Notes: a model not told the origin generated them from the letters alone. Numbered from the stretch's first letter, positions 1-17,830 are shown. The stretch is DNA of 64,000 bases from Ursus arctos (GCF_023065955.2 NW_026622808.1:70761975-70825974), one strand, 5' to 3'. Numbers and translations are program-made.

Positions 1-2420
<2,420 letters not shown>

Positions 2421-2520
2421 GACTGGTGGACGCTGCAGTTGTAGAAGACGAAGTCCACGGACGCGAACTTCTTGCCCGTCTCCTTGGACTTCAGGTAGAG
2501 CTTGACCACCCGCTGGTCTC
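2421..2520 (-). CDS. PLXNA1: PLXNA1 coding exon 8 (linker into second PSI)
   Basis: This exon of 100 bp has its acceptor at ttctgcag|GAGACC and its donor at CAGTC|GTGAGT. Its first two bases complete the Gly codon split from exon 7. It then reads Asp-Gln-Arg-Val-Val-Lys-Leu-Tyr onward through [20 protein letters not shown] to the Ser codon shared with exon 9. The segment ends the Ig-like/linker portion between the two PSI domains and contains one N-glycosylation motif (NCS). Residues 632-663. Confidence 0.95.
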
Positions 2521-2829
2521 CTGCAGAAGCAGCACGGGCCCGCGTCACCAGGCTCACCCGGGGCCACGGAACCTGGCACGGCAGGCCCAGAACAGGGACA
2601 GGCCTCCCCAGGGACCTTCCCCGCCAGCACGTGCGCAGCCCCTCGCCATACCCACGCCCCTCAGACCCCGCGGGCCTCCCAGCACACTGGGCAGGCACCT
2701 GGGGTCCCTGTCCCCAGAGCAGCCATCTGCTCCTTCCCCTGCCACCCTACGGGAATGTGTGACACCCATTCCCTGACCCATAGGACAGCTCCAGGAGCTG
2801 CCCTGGCCCCAGCCCGCGGCGGCATTCAC
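2521..2829 (-). other. PLXNA1 intron 7
   Basis: This intron of 309 bp has a GT donor and a ttctgcag acceptor. I see nothing further in it. Confidence 0.9.
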
Positions 2830-2983
2830 CCTGGCCTCGCGTGATGGGTGCCACCTCCCTCGCGGAGGGCGAGCGGCAGTGGATCCGACCGTCCTCCAGG
2901 ATGCTTTCGGACTCGGTGAAATCCTCGAAGGAGCAGTTGACGCCAGCCGAGAGGTCAGGCACATTCCAGGCCTGCAGCACAAG
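2830..2983 (-). CDS. PLXNA1: PLXNA1 coding exon 7 (linker between PSI domains)
   Basis: This exon of 154 bp encodes residues 580-630 plus one base. The acceptor is gccccag|CTTGTG and the donor is CAGG|GTGAAT. It begins [20 protein letters not shown], contains the acidic stretch DFTESES and ends PITRGQ. It belongs to the extracellular segment after the first PSI. The preceding intron is only 99 bp, so exons 6 and 7 are nearly contiguous. Confidence 0.95.
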
Positions 2984-3082
2984 CTGGGGCCCCCACAAGA
3001 GGAGGCCTCGGTGAGCAGGCACCCGCGGCCCCCCTCCGCCAGTCACCCCCACCCGCCCCCGTACCCGGGCAGGTGTGCTCAC

Positions 3083-3206
3083 CGGAACCTGAGACATGGT
3101 GACCGACACGTTGCGAGGCTGCACGGTCAGCTGCACGCACTGCAGCAGGTCCGAGGCGAAGCGCTGGGGCTCGTCAGCCCGCTCGCAGGCGTCCTGCCGG
3201 GAGCAG
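3083..3206 (-). CDS. PLXNA1: PLXNA1 coding exon 6 (end of first PSI domain)
   Basis: This exon of 124 bp has its acceptor at cccacag|CTGCTCC and its donor at GTTCCG|GTGAGC. Its first base completes codon 538 and the rest encodes residues 539-579. The sequence [16 protein letters not shown] holds the last cysteines of the first PSI domain. It is followed by the segment [18 protein letters not shown], with one N-glycosylation motif (NVS). It ends in phase 0 after a Pro codon. Confidence 0.95.
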
Positions 3207-4615
<1,409 letters not shown>

Positions 4616-4756
4616 CTGCTTTTCTGTCATAGCATAGAGGTACTGGCGGTCGGGGCTGAGGACCAGGTCACGCAGGATGGGGCTGCTTTCTTGGGCCACC
4701 ACACTCTCATACGCCAGGGCTGGCCGGCCACCGGGGTTCGCCAGGTCCACCAGGAT
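4616..4756 (-). CDS. PLXNA1: PLXNA1 coding exon 4 (last sema blade)
   Basis: This exon of 141 bp (47 codons, phase 0 at both ends) encodes residues 458-504. It begins [20 protein letters not shown] and ends in YAMTEKQ. The acceptor is gccacag|ATCCTG and the donor is AAGCAG|GTAAGT. It finishes the seven-bladed sema propeller just before the PSI domain. It is separated from exon 3 by an intron of 11.7 kb, the longest fully contained intron in the gene here. Confidence 0.95.
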
Positions 4757-6194
4757 CTGTGGCAGCGAGGGACTAAGTGGGGCCGTGCCAATGCCTTTCC
4801 ACCCCAGCCCCGCGCCTGCTTAAGGGCAAGGGTCTGGAGCCCCTGCCCCGGCTGACCCCCCTCCCCCCCAGCCCTGCAAGAGCCAGGCCAAGGCCTCCAC
4901 CTGCCCGGTAGGCGGGTCCTGACCCTAGCCCCTTCGCCAATCAACAGAGGGCCCAGGGACAACCGTGACCCACCACCACCCATCACCAGCTGTAGAGCCA
5001 AGCCCAGCACAAAGGCGGCAGGAGCCCCTGGGGCCAGGCTGGGTGCCCTGGAGGAAGGGAGGTTTGTGCAGGGGGTGGGAAGGAATGACGGGGCAGCAGG
5101 GGCCTTCGATGAAAGAAGATGTCCAGTGTGGCTGAGAAGTGAAACCGGGAGACTCTGGGGCAGGGAAGCAGCATAGGAGTGAGGGGCCAAGTCACGGTCC
5201 CGGAGTGGGGTACACCCCCGCAAGGAGGCAGGAGGGCAGGCGTCATCGGCATGGAAATATATTCCAGATCCCAAACAAACGGGGCGTTAATTAGCCAGCT
5301 CTTCTCTGCAGCTTGCAATGCTGCAAGTATTTTTAGTTGCTTTTACCAAACAAATGTATTTAATTAACAGAGAGACCCAGGGGGCTTTCCAGAGATGGGC
5401 CTCATGGGACCGGTGTCTGCCCAGCCCAGCCGGTCCTGGGCAAGCTCCCAGGGCACAGAGTAGCCGGCCCTGCTCAGCCAGGCCCACCCTCTCCAGCTGT
5501 AATCAAGTGGCCAGCCAACCCCTCCGCCTCCGCCTCCGCCTGGGGCCAGGGCTCAGGCTGGGGCTCAGCCCAGCACCCCTTCTTTGCGCCCCCACACTGA
5601 CAGGACAGGGCAGGTCTCACCAGCTGGGGTGGGCCGCGGAGGCAGCGAACACCCTGGCTCCGTGCTGGCCCGGGGCGGCCAGCCAGGGTGGGGCGCTGTG
5701 TCTCTGGGCCAGAGGCTGCCGGCTGCAGGAGAGGGGGAGGGCCGCATTCCTGAGAGCCCGAGGCCACCCCCCACATCCGCTCAGCTGCCTCCCGGCCAGG
5801 CAGGCAGGCTTAAGTCAAACCAGACCCGGAAGAGCTGAGCCCTGAGCTGGGCAGGGGGAGGCAGCCATGGGCTGGGCCTGGAGCTGCCCAAGTGGCTTGG
5901 GGCCTACAGAAGAAGGGGTGCCAGGTGAGGGGCCACGGCAGACCAGCCTCAGCGCCCTGGCGGGTGGGCGTGCACAGGACCCCAACCTATACCCAGCCGG
6001 TCTCACAGAACTCCTGCCCTGCTGGGGTGGGCAGCCAGTGGGCAGTTGTTGCTCGCAGGGAGCCCACAGTCAGCTCCGCAAGGTGGCAGGCCCAGGCCAA
6101 CATCAGCCACGGGAGAGGTCAGGGGGGCCAGGAGTACAGCCTCTGGACCCACACTGCCTGGGCCCAAGCTTCAGCTCAGACAACCCCAACTGTG

Positions 6195-6310
6195 CAACTG
6201 AGGTGGGGTGCTGACCCTCTCTCTGCCTCAGTTTCCCTACCTGTGAAATAGTGATGACAGATACCACTCCCCACGTCAGAGCTATTCTGAGAATGAAATA
6301 AGGACCTAGC
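6195..6310 (+). mobile_element. MIR fragment
   Basis: Sense MIR core ctctgcctcagtttccctac followed by gtgaaatagtgatgacagat and aatgaaataagg. Confidence 0.7.
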
Positions 6311-9300
6311 CAGTGAGCCAAGAGGGGACACAGGGTGGCTGGGCGCCAAGGCAATCCCCAAACCCCAGCAGCCACCCACCCAGGCCTGGCAAGGTCAGCC
6401 TGGACAATGGCCAGGAAGCAGGGGACAAGAAGGTCAGGAGGGCATGGCAGGGCTGGGGTGCAGGCCAGGGTACCAGCAGGACCCAAATCTCCAGACCTAG
6501 TCTCAACTCAACTGATTCAAATCAGGATTCTGAATTTCTCCAGAGCCTGTGCCCCATCCCTGCGGCGCCTCTTGCAGCCGCCCAGAAGCCCAGGCCCAAG
6601 CCCAGGCCTCCCAGCACCCTCCACCCAGGCCCCCTCCCCCAGTGCCCCAGTGTGGCCCCTCACAACCAGATACCTGGGACTTCTGCCTCGGAGGCCTTGA
6701 CAGCCACACCTGACCAGAGCTCAGCCCCTTGCATGCAGGAGGTGCTCAAGAAGTGTCTGCTGAACAGGGACACTTGGGGGGGTCCCAGTGTCTCCCACCC
6801 TGACCACCAGGGGCCACATGGTATTCAATCTGACCACCCCCCTCAGCCAGGCCTGCCTTCCCCCTCCCTGCTGAGGGCTGAGGGCATGGGCTGGGCCTGG
6901 ATATCACATCAAGGGGCACCCACAACCCAGGAGGGCACCAGGGAAACATTCTAGGGAAGGGCGCACCCAGGGGGCATACCAGCTCTAAGGCACAGAAGGG
7001 GGCAGAGAGCACACCTTCTCCCCAAAGTCCTGGGGAAAGCAGGAGGGGAGGCAGGCCAGATGCAGGCTCTGAAATGCCCCGCCCCTGGGCCGGCAGCGTG
7101 CCGACTCCGACAGGTGGCCCCCAACAGCTGCGGTGGGGAGCAGGCACGTCCAGCTGTCCGTCCACCATGCATCCATCTGTCCACCCACCTGCCCAGCACT
7201 GGGCAGCCCCAGCCCTTACACATGCATAGGAAGGCCCCAAGGAGACAGGACATTTCTGGAGGACACAGAGTGAGTGGGGGTGTCAGGGAGGCAGGGCCAG
7301 CAGGCCAGGGGGTGGATATGATGTGGGTGACAGGCCCCATCCTGTGCACTGAGTAGCCACAGGCCAGGCTCAGCAGGGCCCCTGCATGCACACATGTGAC
7401 AGTCGGATGAGGGGGAAGGTGTCCAACCCATGAATGACTAGCACTCAGGATATGCCTGCTAGTTCCCAGCTGGTTTTTGGGCTGCAGGGCCTGTGTCGCG
7501 CAGGCAGGTAAACTGACACTTGTGAGGGCCTGACAGAGGAACCCAGGGCCCTGGGCCACCACCTGCACCTGGGGACACAGAGTCTCCTCCAAAAGTGGGA
7601 GGGATGCAGCACGCCGCCAGGAAGACATTCCAGGGAGAAGGGGCGTGCAGGGCGGGCACAGGGCCAGGCGGCTGGCAGGACAGCAGGACACATGCCGCCG
7701 GCAGCGCACGCGCCGATGCCACTCCCTGGCGCACAGCTGTCCAGTCGAGGGCCACCCACCTGGGGATGGCCCACCCTGGGGCAGCTGGGCTTGCAGAGCA
7801 CACAGGAGACTTCCAGAATCCCCTGGTATCTGCCCTCCCATCTCCAGCTGTCACCTCTGTGCTCAGCAAACCTTGCCCCAAAGACCACTAGCACCTTCCA
7901 CAACTAGCCATGACCACCTTTCTTCCCACATCCCACCACAGAAAAACCTCAGGACCCAAACCCAGCTCTGTCCCTCTGCTGTGGTGCCCTTCCCAACAGC
8001 TGCCGAGAAAGGACCCCTCCTCCCCCTGCCCACGGCTGGAGGGGAGATGTCCAGTCTCCCAGGACATGCCTGCTGGGCAGCATCAGGCCCAAGCACCCAC
8101 CCAGCCCTGGCTCTGACCCAGGGGGAAACAGCCACCCCCAACCAGCCTCTGCTCCAGCCCTCCGGCTCCACCCACTTCTCCAACCCGGGGTTTTCCCCTG
8201 CCCCTCTGTACATGAGAGAGTCCCCTGCATTCTGAGCTGTCAGCGCCCAAACAGACTCTTGGTGCCAGGGCCCAAACATTGTGGGCCACACACCTACCAC
8301 CACCACGAGGCATCACCTGCCCCTTCCTACAGAGAGGCCAGCGGGTCCCGGGGGCCCAGGACACATGGGGGTGGGGGCGGGGGGAGTCCTGCAAAGAGAG
8401 CCCGTGCAGGGCGAAGGGGGGGCAGCCGGTGGCAGGTGGGCAGCCCCTGGCTCTGGAGGCCCAAGCCCCAGGCTGGCCCAGCTGGCTGCCCCCGCACCCA
8501 TCACCGCGTGGCTCTCGCCAACTGCTGCGGCCCGGCCAGGTCAGCTGTCCGTCCAGCCCAGAGCCAACAAAGAGCCCATTCTCTGGGCTGAGGGCGGGCA
8601 GGGGCACCGGGAGGATGTCTGGGCCATGCAGGCTGCTTGCCAAGGCCGGCACGCGCCCTAGCCGCCCGGAGGCAGGGGGCTGCCCGGCTTGGCCCAACCA
8701 GGGTGGGGAGAGAGTTCCCTTCCCTGCGTACCCCAATATAACAGCCCTCGTGTCCCTATCTGTGCAATGGGGGTTCACTGACCGAACCAGGCAGCAGTAG
8801 GACAGGACCCCAAGTGATACAACAGGGAGAAGATGGGGGACAGCAACCAGTGAGCAACCTACAGGGCTGGGACCCCACGGGCGTCTCCCTCCTCCAGTAC
8901 AAACAGCTGCCAAGCCGGTTCCCAGCCACCTAGGCAGTAAAGCGGTACTGGGAGGGGCCGCGTGAGGGGCAGGAGCCTCTTTCCCTCTCTCCTTGAAGGA
9001 GCCCATCCCCTCCCCTCCTTCCTGGTCAGGGGCCTGAGGCTGAGGGCCCAGTGAACCAGCTCCCGGGCCCTTCCTCACCCTCACTGCTGCTACAGGATTT
9101 CCCCCTCCTCTGGCTGGGGGCAGGTTCCAGGCCCCTTCCTGGGACCGTTCTCAGAAAGGCCAGGAGAAATTTGATACTGGAAAAGCAATTAAGAATTTCC
9201 TCTTGGCGGTACTTGGGTAATTAAAACACGATTTGCAGGAGGCCCGATGGCTGTAATTGGGCCAAACACACCTGGTGAGACTGGGGGGAGGGTCCGAGGA

Positions 9301-12300
9301 ATCTTGTCTTTTCCAAGCCTAGCCCTCAACACAGAGAAAACCAGACACCAACCAACATAAACAATGGTCCTCCTTGACCTTCGGTCTCCTCCTCTGCGGA
9401 CAGAAATCCATCTCATGGGGCTGTGTGAGTACAGAGGTTCACAGTGCCAAGAGTAGGGGAGGGAAGGCTGTTTGGAAGCTGCCTGGAAACTGGGCCCCCA
9501 AGGCTAGCTGCTGCCCTGGGGAGCTGTGCCCAAGGTGCACAGCCGCCCTGGGGTATGTGCCCCACTGCCGTGAAGGCCTCATAAAGCTGGGCCACAAGGC
9601 GACACAGAACACACAGCCTTCCCTCACGCACCTCTGACTGGGACTGTGCTCGGCGGGGCTGTAGTCAGACAGGGCTGCTGTGGCAGGCAGCAGCGACCGT
9701 CTAGCTGATGCCCTTGTCTCAAACCCAAGAACCATCCACTGCCCTTCCCATCCATGACCCGTGTCACCCACGCTACTCCCAGCCACTGGGTCCCCAACAT
9801 GAGCAGACAAACGTAAGCCCCTTTGACTTTCTTGAAGCCACCAGTCCTCTGGCTCCCTGTCCCCTACGCAGGCAGACCTCGGAAGCTTCTCCCGGACTCC
9901 TGCCCCACGACGCCGAGCAGCACAGGGTCACCAGTGAGCTGCCCACCGCAGACACATCCGCCTCAGTGCAGTACAGACTGCTTCTCCTGCGTCCGCAAGC
10001 ACAGGAGCACCTCCGAGCTTTGGCCCTGCTGTTCCCTCCCTCCAGAACGCCCCTCCTGGCAAACTCCCCAGCTGGGCTGTTCCAGGCTCTGTACTCATCT
10101 TGCTGTGAGGCCAGGAGTTCTCACACCCTGACGCCTGAGAGGGCGGGTCCTGGGTCGGGGTCCTGTCTGCCCATGGGGAGGGGAACTACGCATTACAGAC
10201 AATAATCTGGGGCCCTCATGAGGCCACCCCCAAACCCAGACACACACAGAACTGGGCACAGGGCGGCCACTGCCAGCCTGCCCCCGAGAGCATCATTCTT
10301 GTTCCAGTTGCCTGGGTGCCCCTGCTAGAGCTAGGGCCTGATGAGCCAGACCCCACATGGAGGCGGGACCCTCCATGCCTGCCTCCAGGCAACCGCTGGC
10401 CATCGGATGCAAAGAAGCAATGCTTGTGTGGCATGGCTCTGGGACAAAGGGCTGGGATGTCAACAGACAGACCCGTGGGGGAATGAGAGGTCCCTGTGCC
10501 CTTCTGGCGCTGCCCACCACGGCCAGCCATGCCCAGCCATGCCCAGGGGAACCAGAAAAAGAGTAGCAAGTCCTCTGTGACACACAGACATCCCTAGGAC
10601 ACCACGCAATGCCACCCACAGGTTCCAGGGACCACGTCCTTGGCAGGCAGGGGTAGGGCACCCACGTGGCCCCTCAGGCACGGCAACTAAGACGCACAGG
10701 AAGCAGGCGGCTGGGACCCCTCCACTCTCCACCACCAACTCTCTGGGGGTGGGAACCCCAGCAGCACGCAGCAGCCTGCAATAAACACGGCCGGATGCGG
10801 ATCAACCACTCTGCCGGCGCGACCACACTGGACCCTGCGACGGCAGCACAGACAGCCCTTGAGATCCGGGACACAGAGATCAGAGGGGCCCAGCAGACCC
10901 GCGCCCAGGGAGAAAGCCGACAGAACACAGCCCTGCACCACAGCACGTGTGCGGCAGCCCCGCCCACCACGGACCCACAGGATACAACACTGCACCTGCC
11001 CAGAGAGGAAGGACCCCGCGAGTGCGTGTCTGCAACACACACCGTCGGCACGACCCAGAACCAGCCAGCTGCCCACCGCGGCCGGGCTGCCCCGCACAGA
11101 CAGCAATGAGAAAGAAAGACGCAGACGGCAGGCTGCGTGACCCATGAAAAGCCCTCATACCGGCGAAACAGCCCTCGGGGTGGACGTCACCCACTGAAGT
11201 GATCTTAGGGAACGGGGGACCTCCCAGGGGACAGGGGGCCTGCTGCAGTCTGCGTGACATGCTCCAGGCTGCGTGGCCACAGCTGTGTACTTTCCTGTGG
11301 GCACATCCCATTTCAGTGTGGTCGTCGGCCATACACTAGCCGCATGCAGGACGCTGGGGACCTCCCTGCTCCCCACCCCCGCCGTGCTACAGGGAGCTGC
11401 CTGCATGTGCTCAGGGCCCACGGTTCAGCACAAGAATGTCTGCAGGCGCACAGCCACCGATGGTGCAGGCCACCCCTTGGAGCCTCTGTGGGTCTGTAGA
11501 CAGCAGGTCACTAGGAGTCAAGGGCATCCACCCCCCACACACAAGAGATGCAATCCATGAGGCCACAGGCAGTAGAACGGGAGGTGGTGACACTCCTTGC
11601 GGCTGGGGGGTTGGGGAGCTAGGGGCCTGGTCCTGCCCAGCATCTCTCTCAGGGCCAACCTTCTGCCCCAGTCCCACAGGGGCTCCCCAGTCCACCTCCT
11701 ACACAGACTTGGGCTCGCGGAGCAGGGACCCCTGGTGGATGCATGGCTCAGGCTTTCACCCAAGACAGAGAGGTCCTGGTGCAGGGACCCCGAGAAGAGG
11801 CCACCAGCCACTCTCAACGGGTCTTGAAAACACTACCGGACTCTGAATTTCGGCGTCCTATGAGGAGTGGGAGTGCTGGGGGAATGGAAGAAGCGTCCCA
11901 AGGGAAGCCTCTAGAGCCATGAGGGCCACTGGAGAGTAAGAGGTCTCCCCGTCACTGGCAGCCTAGGCCCAGAGCAGCACCCAGCAGGTGCTCAGCAACC
12001 GCCAGCACAGCTGGGATGCCAAAGAGTCAGGTCAGAGCAGGTAGCTCCAGGGGCCAGACACAGCCCAGGCCTGAGTACACGGGGACAGTGGCCTGGCCAG
12101 GCCCCCGCGCCAGGGTACAGATGCTGCGGCCACAGCCCTGTTTCTCTTCTATACAAGGATCACCACGCAGGAAAGAATGTCAACCTCCCTTGGGCCTCCC
12201 AACAGCCCCCAGGAGGCACAGCCCCCCCAATGTCTAGGGATGAAAACCAAGGCCCCCTCAGGAAGGAGCTTCACCACGGCAGGCCTCCCTGAGAGCCACA

Positions 12301-13868
12301 CTCCCAAACAGCCCAGCCCCTTGGGGTCCTACCCCAAGGCCCAGCACCCTGCAAGCCAGTGATGCCACAGCCCAGATCCCCATGGTCATAAACTGGCAGC
12401 CCACAGCAACCTTGGGTTGGCCCATAATGCTTTCTAAAAACATGTCATTAGCTGCCAATGCTTAACAACAAGAGATCTCACACAAAATATGGATTTCCAG
12501 ATTCTCTTGAAAAACCGATGCTGAGGCAGACAGGGCCTGCTTTCCCCCTGGCACAGCCACCAGAGAGACAGGGCTGTGTCCCTCAGCCTAGCCCTGAGCC
12601 CTGTAGCAAGCACAGTACCAGAGCCAGGCTGGCCTGGGAGTGACCCAGGACCATCCCAGCCTATAGCCCACACATCTGCTTTGCAGAAACGGAGAGTCCA
12701 AGAAGGCCTCCAGGCTGGGGTGGGGCAGGGAGGGCACCCGCTGGCAGAAGTAAAGGGCAGGGCCTCTCCACACCCACTCTGAGTACCTGAGCTGACTCAA
12801 AAGAACTCAAACCAGGGGCCACCCATGGGAACTCCTGCCAGGGTCAACTGGTCCCTGGTGGCTACTTGGGGTGGAGGGGAAAGTGGTACATGCAGGACTG
12901 GGGCTCTGGGGGGGGTCAGCCCAGGAGGACAGGCTGCCTCTGTTGGCGGGAAGGGCAGCAGCTGGCAGGCAGGGCCTCTCGGGAAGGCCAGGGGAGTCGG
13001 GGAGCACCCCCAGCCAGCCCTGAACAGCTGAAGTTGGCAGGTCTTAAATTAATCGGCTACAATTTTACACAACAACGTTCTCGTTCTCGGTGGGGCCTGG
13101 CAGAGGGCCAGCCGGGTCCCTAGAGCTCACCAGTTACTTCTTAAAGCTCAAGAAACACCAGGCCTGGGGAAGATGGGGGCATGTCAGCACAGCAGGCCTG
13201 CCCCCGGGTCAGCAGTGGGCAGGAGTCCCCAGGGACCAGGCCCCAGCATGTGATCAGGATAGAGGACGAGAGGCAGGGAGGGAGCACAGCGCTGGACTGG
13301 GCTAGACCAGAGCTGCTCCCACCCTCAGCCTGGGTCAGGATGACACGGTGGGGAGGGTGAGGAGGAGGCAGGAGGGGACATTCTGCCAAAGGCTGGGCCC
13401 CACGCACAGCAGAGCAGGAGTCCTGCACAGTGGGTCAAGGCTGGGGGCCGAGCGTGGAGGCCTGGGGAGGTTATGGAGGTGGGACTGGAACTCCCTTCCC
13501 CAGCCCCTATGCTGCCTCAGGCCTCCAACTGCAGACATGTCCCAGGTTTGACATGGGGTTCAAGGGCACCACGGGTCTTAGAAAATGGACAGGCAGAGAG
13601 AACAGGACAGCTGTGCTGCCCATAGGAGCTGGAGGAGCTGGGCCTGGTCTGAGGAGCAGGCAGCCCCTGGCTGATGTGCTGGACAGTGGGAAGAAAGACC
13701 CCTGAAAGTTGGCAGCTCAGGGCAGGCATGGGCAGTGAGAAGCTCCTGGAGCAGGGGCTGTCCTGGACTCCAGGCTTCTTTGGTGAAAGGACACTGAAAT
13801 AGAGGTCCCCATTTCTTTCCCTCCAGGGACCCACAGGACAAGGAGGGAGCCTGCAGTTATAAGTGAAG

Positions 13869-13906
13869 ACCCTGGGGCCAGTAACCCTGGGGCCAGTAAC
13901 CCTGGG
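13869..13906. repeat. 15-bp tandem repeat, 2.5 copies
   Basis: The unit accctggggccagta occurs twice in a row, followed by a partial third copy. It lies in PLXNA1 intron 3 just before a MIR-like fragment. Confidence 0.85.
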
Positions 13907-16231
13907 CACATGCTGCTGCCACTATGTGCCTCAGTTTCCCCATCTGTCAAATGGATGGCAGAGTTGTTGTGAGGACTTGGAAAGGCACCACGACAAGGGA
14001 GAGCTAACTGCACTCCTGAATGGGACCAAGTGCATGTCAGACTCTGGGCCCTGATGGCACATCCTCTCACCCTTCTTCATACTGCGCTTGGGGAAACAGG
14101 CTCAGAGGAGCTAGACAGCCAGCTCCGGGATCACAGAGACGGCGACGGGGACAGCTGAGACCACACCTGATCTCAGCCATTTGTATGGGATTAGGGTGCG
14201 AACAATTGGCCATGGAACATGAACAGCCACGTGACAGCTTCATGAAACCCCCCCTCTACCTGGGCAGGTGGGTGCAGGTGACCAGTCCAGGGGACGAGGC
14301 TGAGACACACCTCTATGGAAACACCTCAAAACTAATATGGATCTAACTCCCCAACAAGGGGGCTCTCCCACCACCAGGCCAGGAGTTCCTGGGCATGGCT
14401 GACACTCACATACCCCAGAAAGGCACAATCCACCCACTTGCAGTACAGTGCCCAGCCCAGATGGGTCCAGGGGTGGAAGGAGCCAGTGCCCAGGACGGGG
14501 TTCTGGGAGGTAGGTGCAGGGGTGGGTGGGGGAGGGACAAGCAGAGGTTTCCTTATGGATGGGCCTAAGCCCAGCTCCACACAATGGGTCTCGGATTCCC
14601 CTCTCTGGGACTAGGGCAGAGAGGGCGGAGAGCAGGCCAGCTAGACTCACAGAGCTCCCACCCAGACAGTGGCCCTGGGGCAGGGGAGTGAGGCTGGAGC
14701 CAGGGAGGCAGCAGGGGAGGCAGGGCTGGACTAACCCGTTCTCCCAACCTCACAGGGTGGCCTGTGGGCACAGACAACGCCTTAGCAGTTGCCTGCGAGC
14801 CCACCAGCCGTCAGAGGGGCCCCTCCCAGCCCCAGGAGCCCAGGCTCCTGCTGGGTGACAGGCCTTGGGGCGCCCTGCGGGAGTGTCTCTGAGCAGACCT
14901 CACTCTGCAGCCCTGTCGCAGGGGAGGCTCTCACCAAAGCAGCACCAGTCCCTGGCAGGCCCACCCCATCTGACACATCCCCCTCCCCGGGGGAGTTCTG
15001 CTGGTTCTTCTCCCCAGCTCCCCCAGCCCCAAGTACCCTCCCTGGGGTGGGGACCCACCCCTGGGAAGGGAAAGAGCCTATGCCCAGGCTGCCGACAGTA
15101 CCCCTCCCACTAGGGTAAGGAAAGGTGGGCCACACCAGAGGACCAGCTCTGGGCACTGGGGCTTCCCCAAAAGGCAGCGGGATCTGAGCTGACCTGCTTA
15201 CCCACCTCCACTGGCCAGCAGAGTGCCTGAGTTGGACAGAACCCCACAGCACCCCCGGGTACCCCATCCTGGGATGGCCTTCAGTCAGCATGTGGGCCCC
15301 CACTGCCCCAGGACCACCCCAGCCTATAGCCCACACATCTGGGTTCATTTCACATGGGAAAGCTAAGGTGGTCAGCGGAGGCGGGTATCCCTTCCCAGAA
15401 GTCACAGAGCCAGGGAACAGTGGGACGTGATTGCCACGGCACCCACCACTGCAAAGACAGGGAGACCCCCTCCTGCACAACGCAGCACAGAAGCTGAGAG
15501 CAGGCAAGTCCCTTCTTGGCCCCAGGCCCAACCCCCACCCACGGGTACACGCTGGGCGGGGAGCTGTGTCAGCACCGGGCCTGGGGACAGCTGTTATTTC
15601 ATCTACCAGGCCCCGCCCCTGGACTGGCTCTGGGGCTCCCAGGCACCTCCACCCTATGGTCATCCCAGGAACCTCCTCCCCAGCAGGCCAGCCCTACCCT
15701 GGTCTGGTCGCACCTACCCACCACGTTGGGACTGACCCACAGGCAGCTGTCCTCAGGGCTCCCTCCAGAAAGCCCTCCCATCGCTGCTCCCTGGCAGCCC
15801 TGTGCGGCTCAACCCTGCCAGTGAGGGAGGGAACGAAGCCACCACACAGGCCCTGCCCCCACAGCACCCCACCTCACCCTGAGGAGCCCTCGTCCCTCTG
15901 GAGCCACAGTGCTCCCCTTGCACCCGCCAGAGGTAGGTGGGGGTGGGGGGCGCTACCCTTGCCCTGCCCTTGGCCTTGCAGTTTCTGTGCAGGGCGGGGG
16001 CCTCTCGCCAGGGCAGAATGCTGCCTCAGCAGACACTGGATCCCCCGGAGGGGACGGGGGGCCATGCAGCCGTGCCCTGCCCCCACCCCCCACGCAGCCT
16101 TCCCAGGAGGTCACTGTGTGCCCTCAGAGAGCGGGGCCAGCATCTCCAGGCCCCCCGGGAATGGTAGGGTGGCCAGGCCCCTTACACACCTGACCCACTC
16201 CCAGAGCCCCCAACACCTGCCTGGGCCTTTA

Positions 16232-16738
<507 letters not shown>

Positions 16739-17699
16739 TCACCGAGGGTCCTCAGAGGGCCAGGGCTCGAGCATAGCCTGTACAGATGTGGGGGATGGCG
16801 GACTCCTGGACCCATCTGACAGAGAAGCCAAGGCTTGCGAAGCCCCTGAGGCCTGGTGCCCATGCCCGGGGTGGGGGGGGCATCCCCCACACAGCCATTG
16901 GGCACAGGTCACCCACCCAACCTGTGGGTGGGAGGGGGAGAGCCAGAAAGGAAGCAGCCTAGGGGAGACCAAGGAAGGAGAGCAGCCACCTTGGGGACCA
17001 GGCCCATGGCTCTGATGTGGCCACACGGGGAGAGGGCCAGCCATGGGAGGGCTGTGGGGTACAGTGAGGGCTCATTCGAGACAGGAAACAGGGGTCACAC
17101 TTGAAAGGCTGAGGCCAGCTATGAAGTGGTAACTGGAGGGACAAGAAGTGATCGATGCGTGAGGCTCCAGAGAAGGGGGAAAGGGGCTGGGGGAAAAGGG
17201 GACAGCTGGCCCCTCTGCAGTAGGCTCATGGCCTGAGGTTTGCAGGGCAGAGATCACTAATGCAGACGCAACAAAGGACGCTGAGTTGGAGTGGGGCTGA
17301 GAGTCCCCTGAGTGGCCCCAGGGACTGAGACCGGCCAGAGAAGGGGGTGAACGCAGCCACTGGGCACAGAGCACGCAGAGCATACAGTGTGACCTCAGAG
17401 GAGCTGCCCTTCCCAGCCTCAGTTTCTCCAGCTATACAGCAGAGATCATATGCCTTTCCTGAAAGGCCAGGGGAGGATGAACAATGCATCAGCCTGGCAC
17501 ACCCGGGGCCTCACGGCGAAGGACGGCCCCCATCCCCACAGATGCCCCACCCCACCCACTGGTAGACGTGACAGGGAAGGGATGAAGGGCCCCCTGCCCT
17601 GAAAACAAACCAGTGTCACTCCCAGTACAGAGATGGGACAACTGAGGCCGGACAGGCCAAACTTTCCCTGGGCCACCCACGGAGTCCTGGGCAGCAAGA

Positions 17700-17830
17700 G
17701 CAGAGGGGCTGAAGCCTGGCTCCTACCTGGGCAGGTCACCTCAAGGTGCCCCTGAACAAGTCCCTTACCCTCTCTGAGCCTGTATAGTCTTCCTCAGAAA
17801 AACAACGGATCCTACTGCCTGGGGGCATAC
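17700..17830 (+). mobile_element. MIR-like fragment
   Basis: It contains gaacaagtcccttaccctct and ctgagcctgtatagtcttcc in sense MIR order. Confidence 0.5.
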
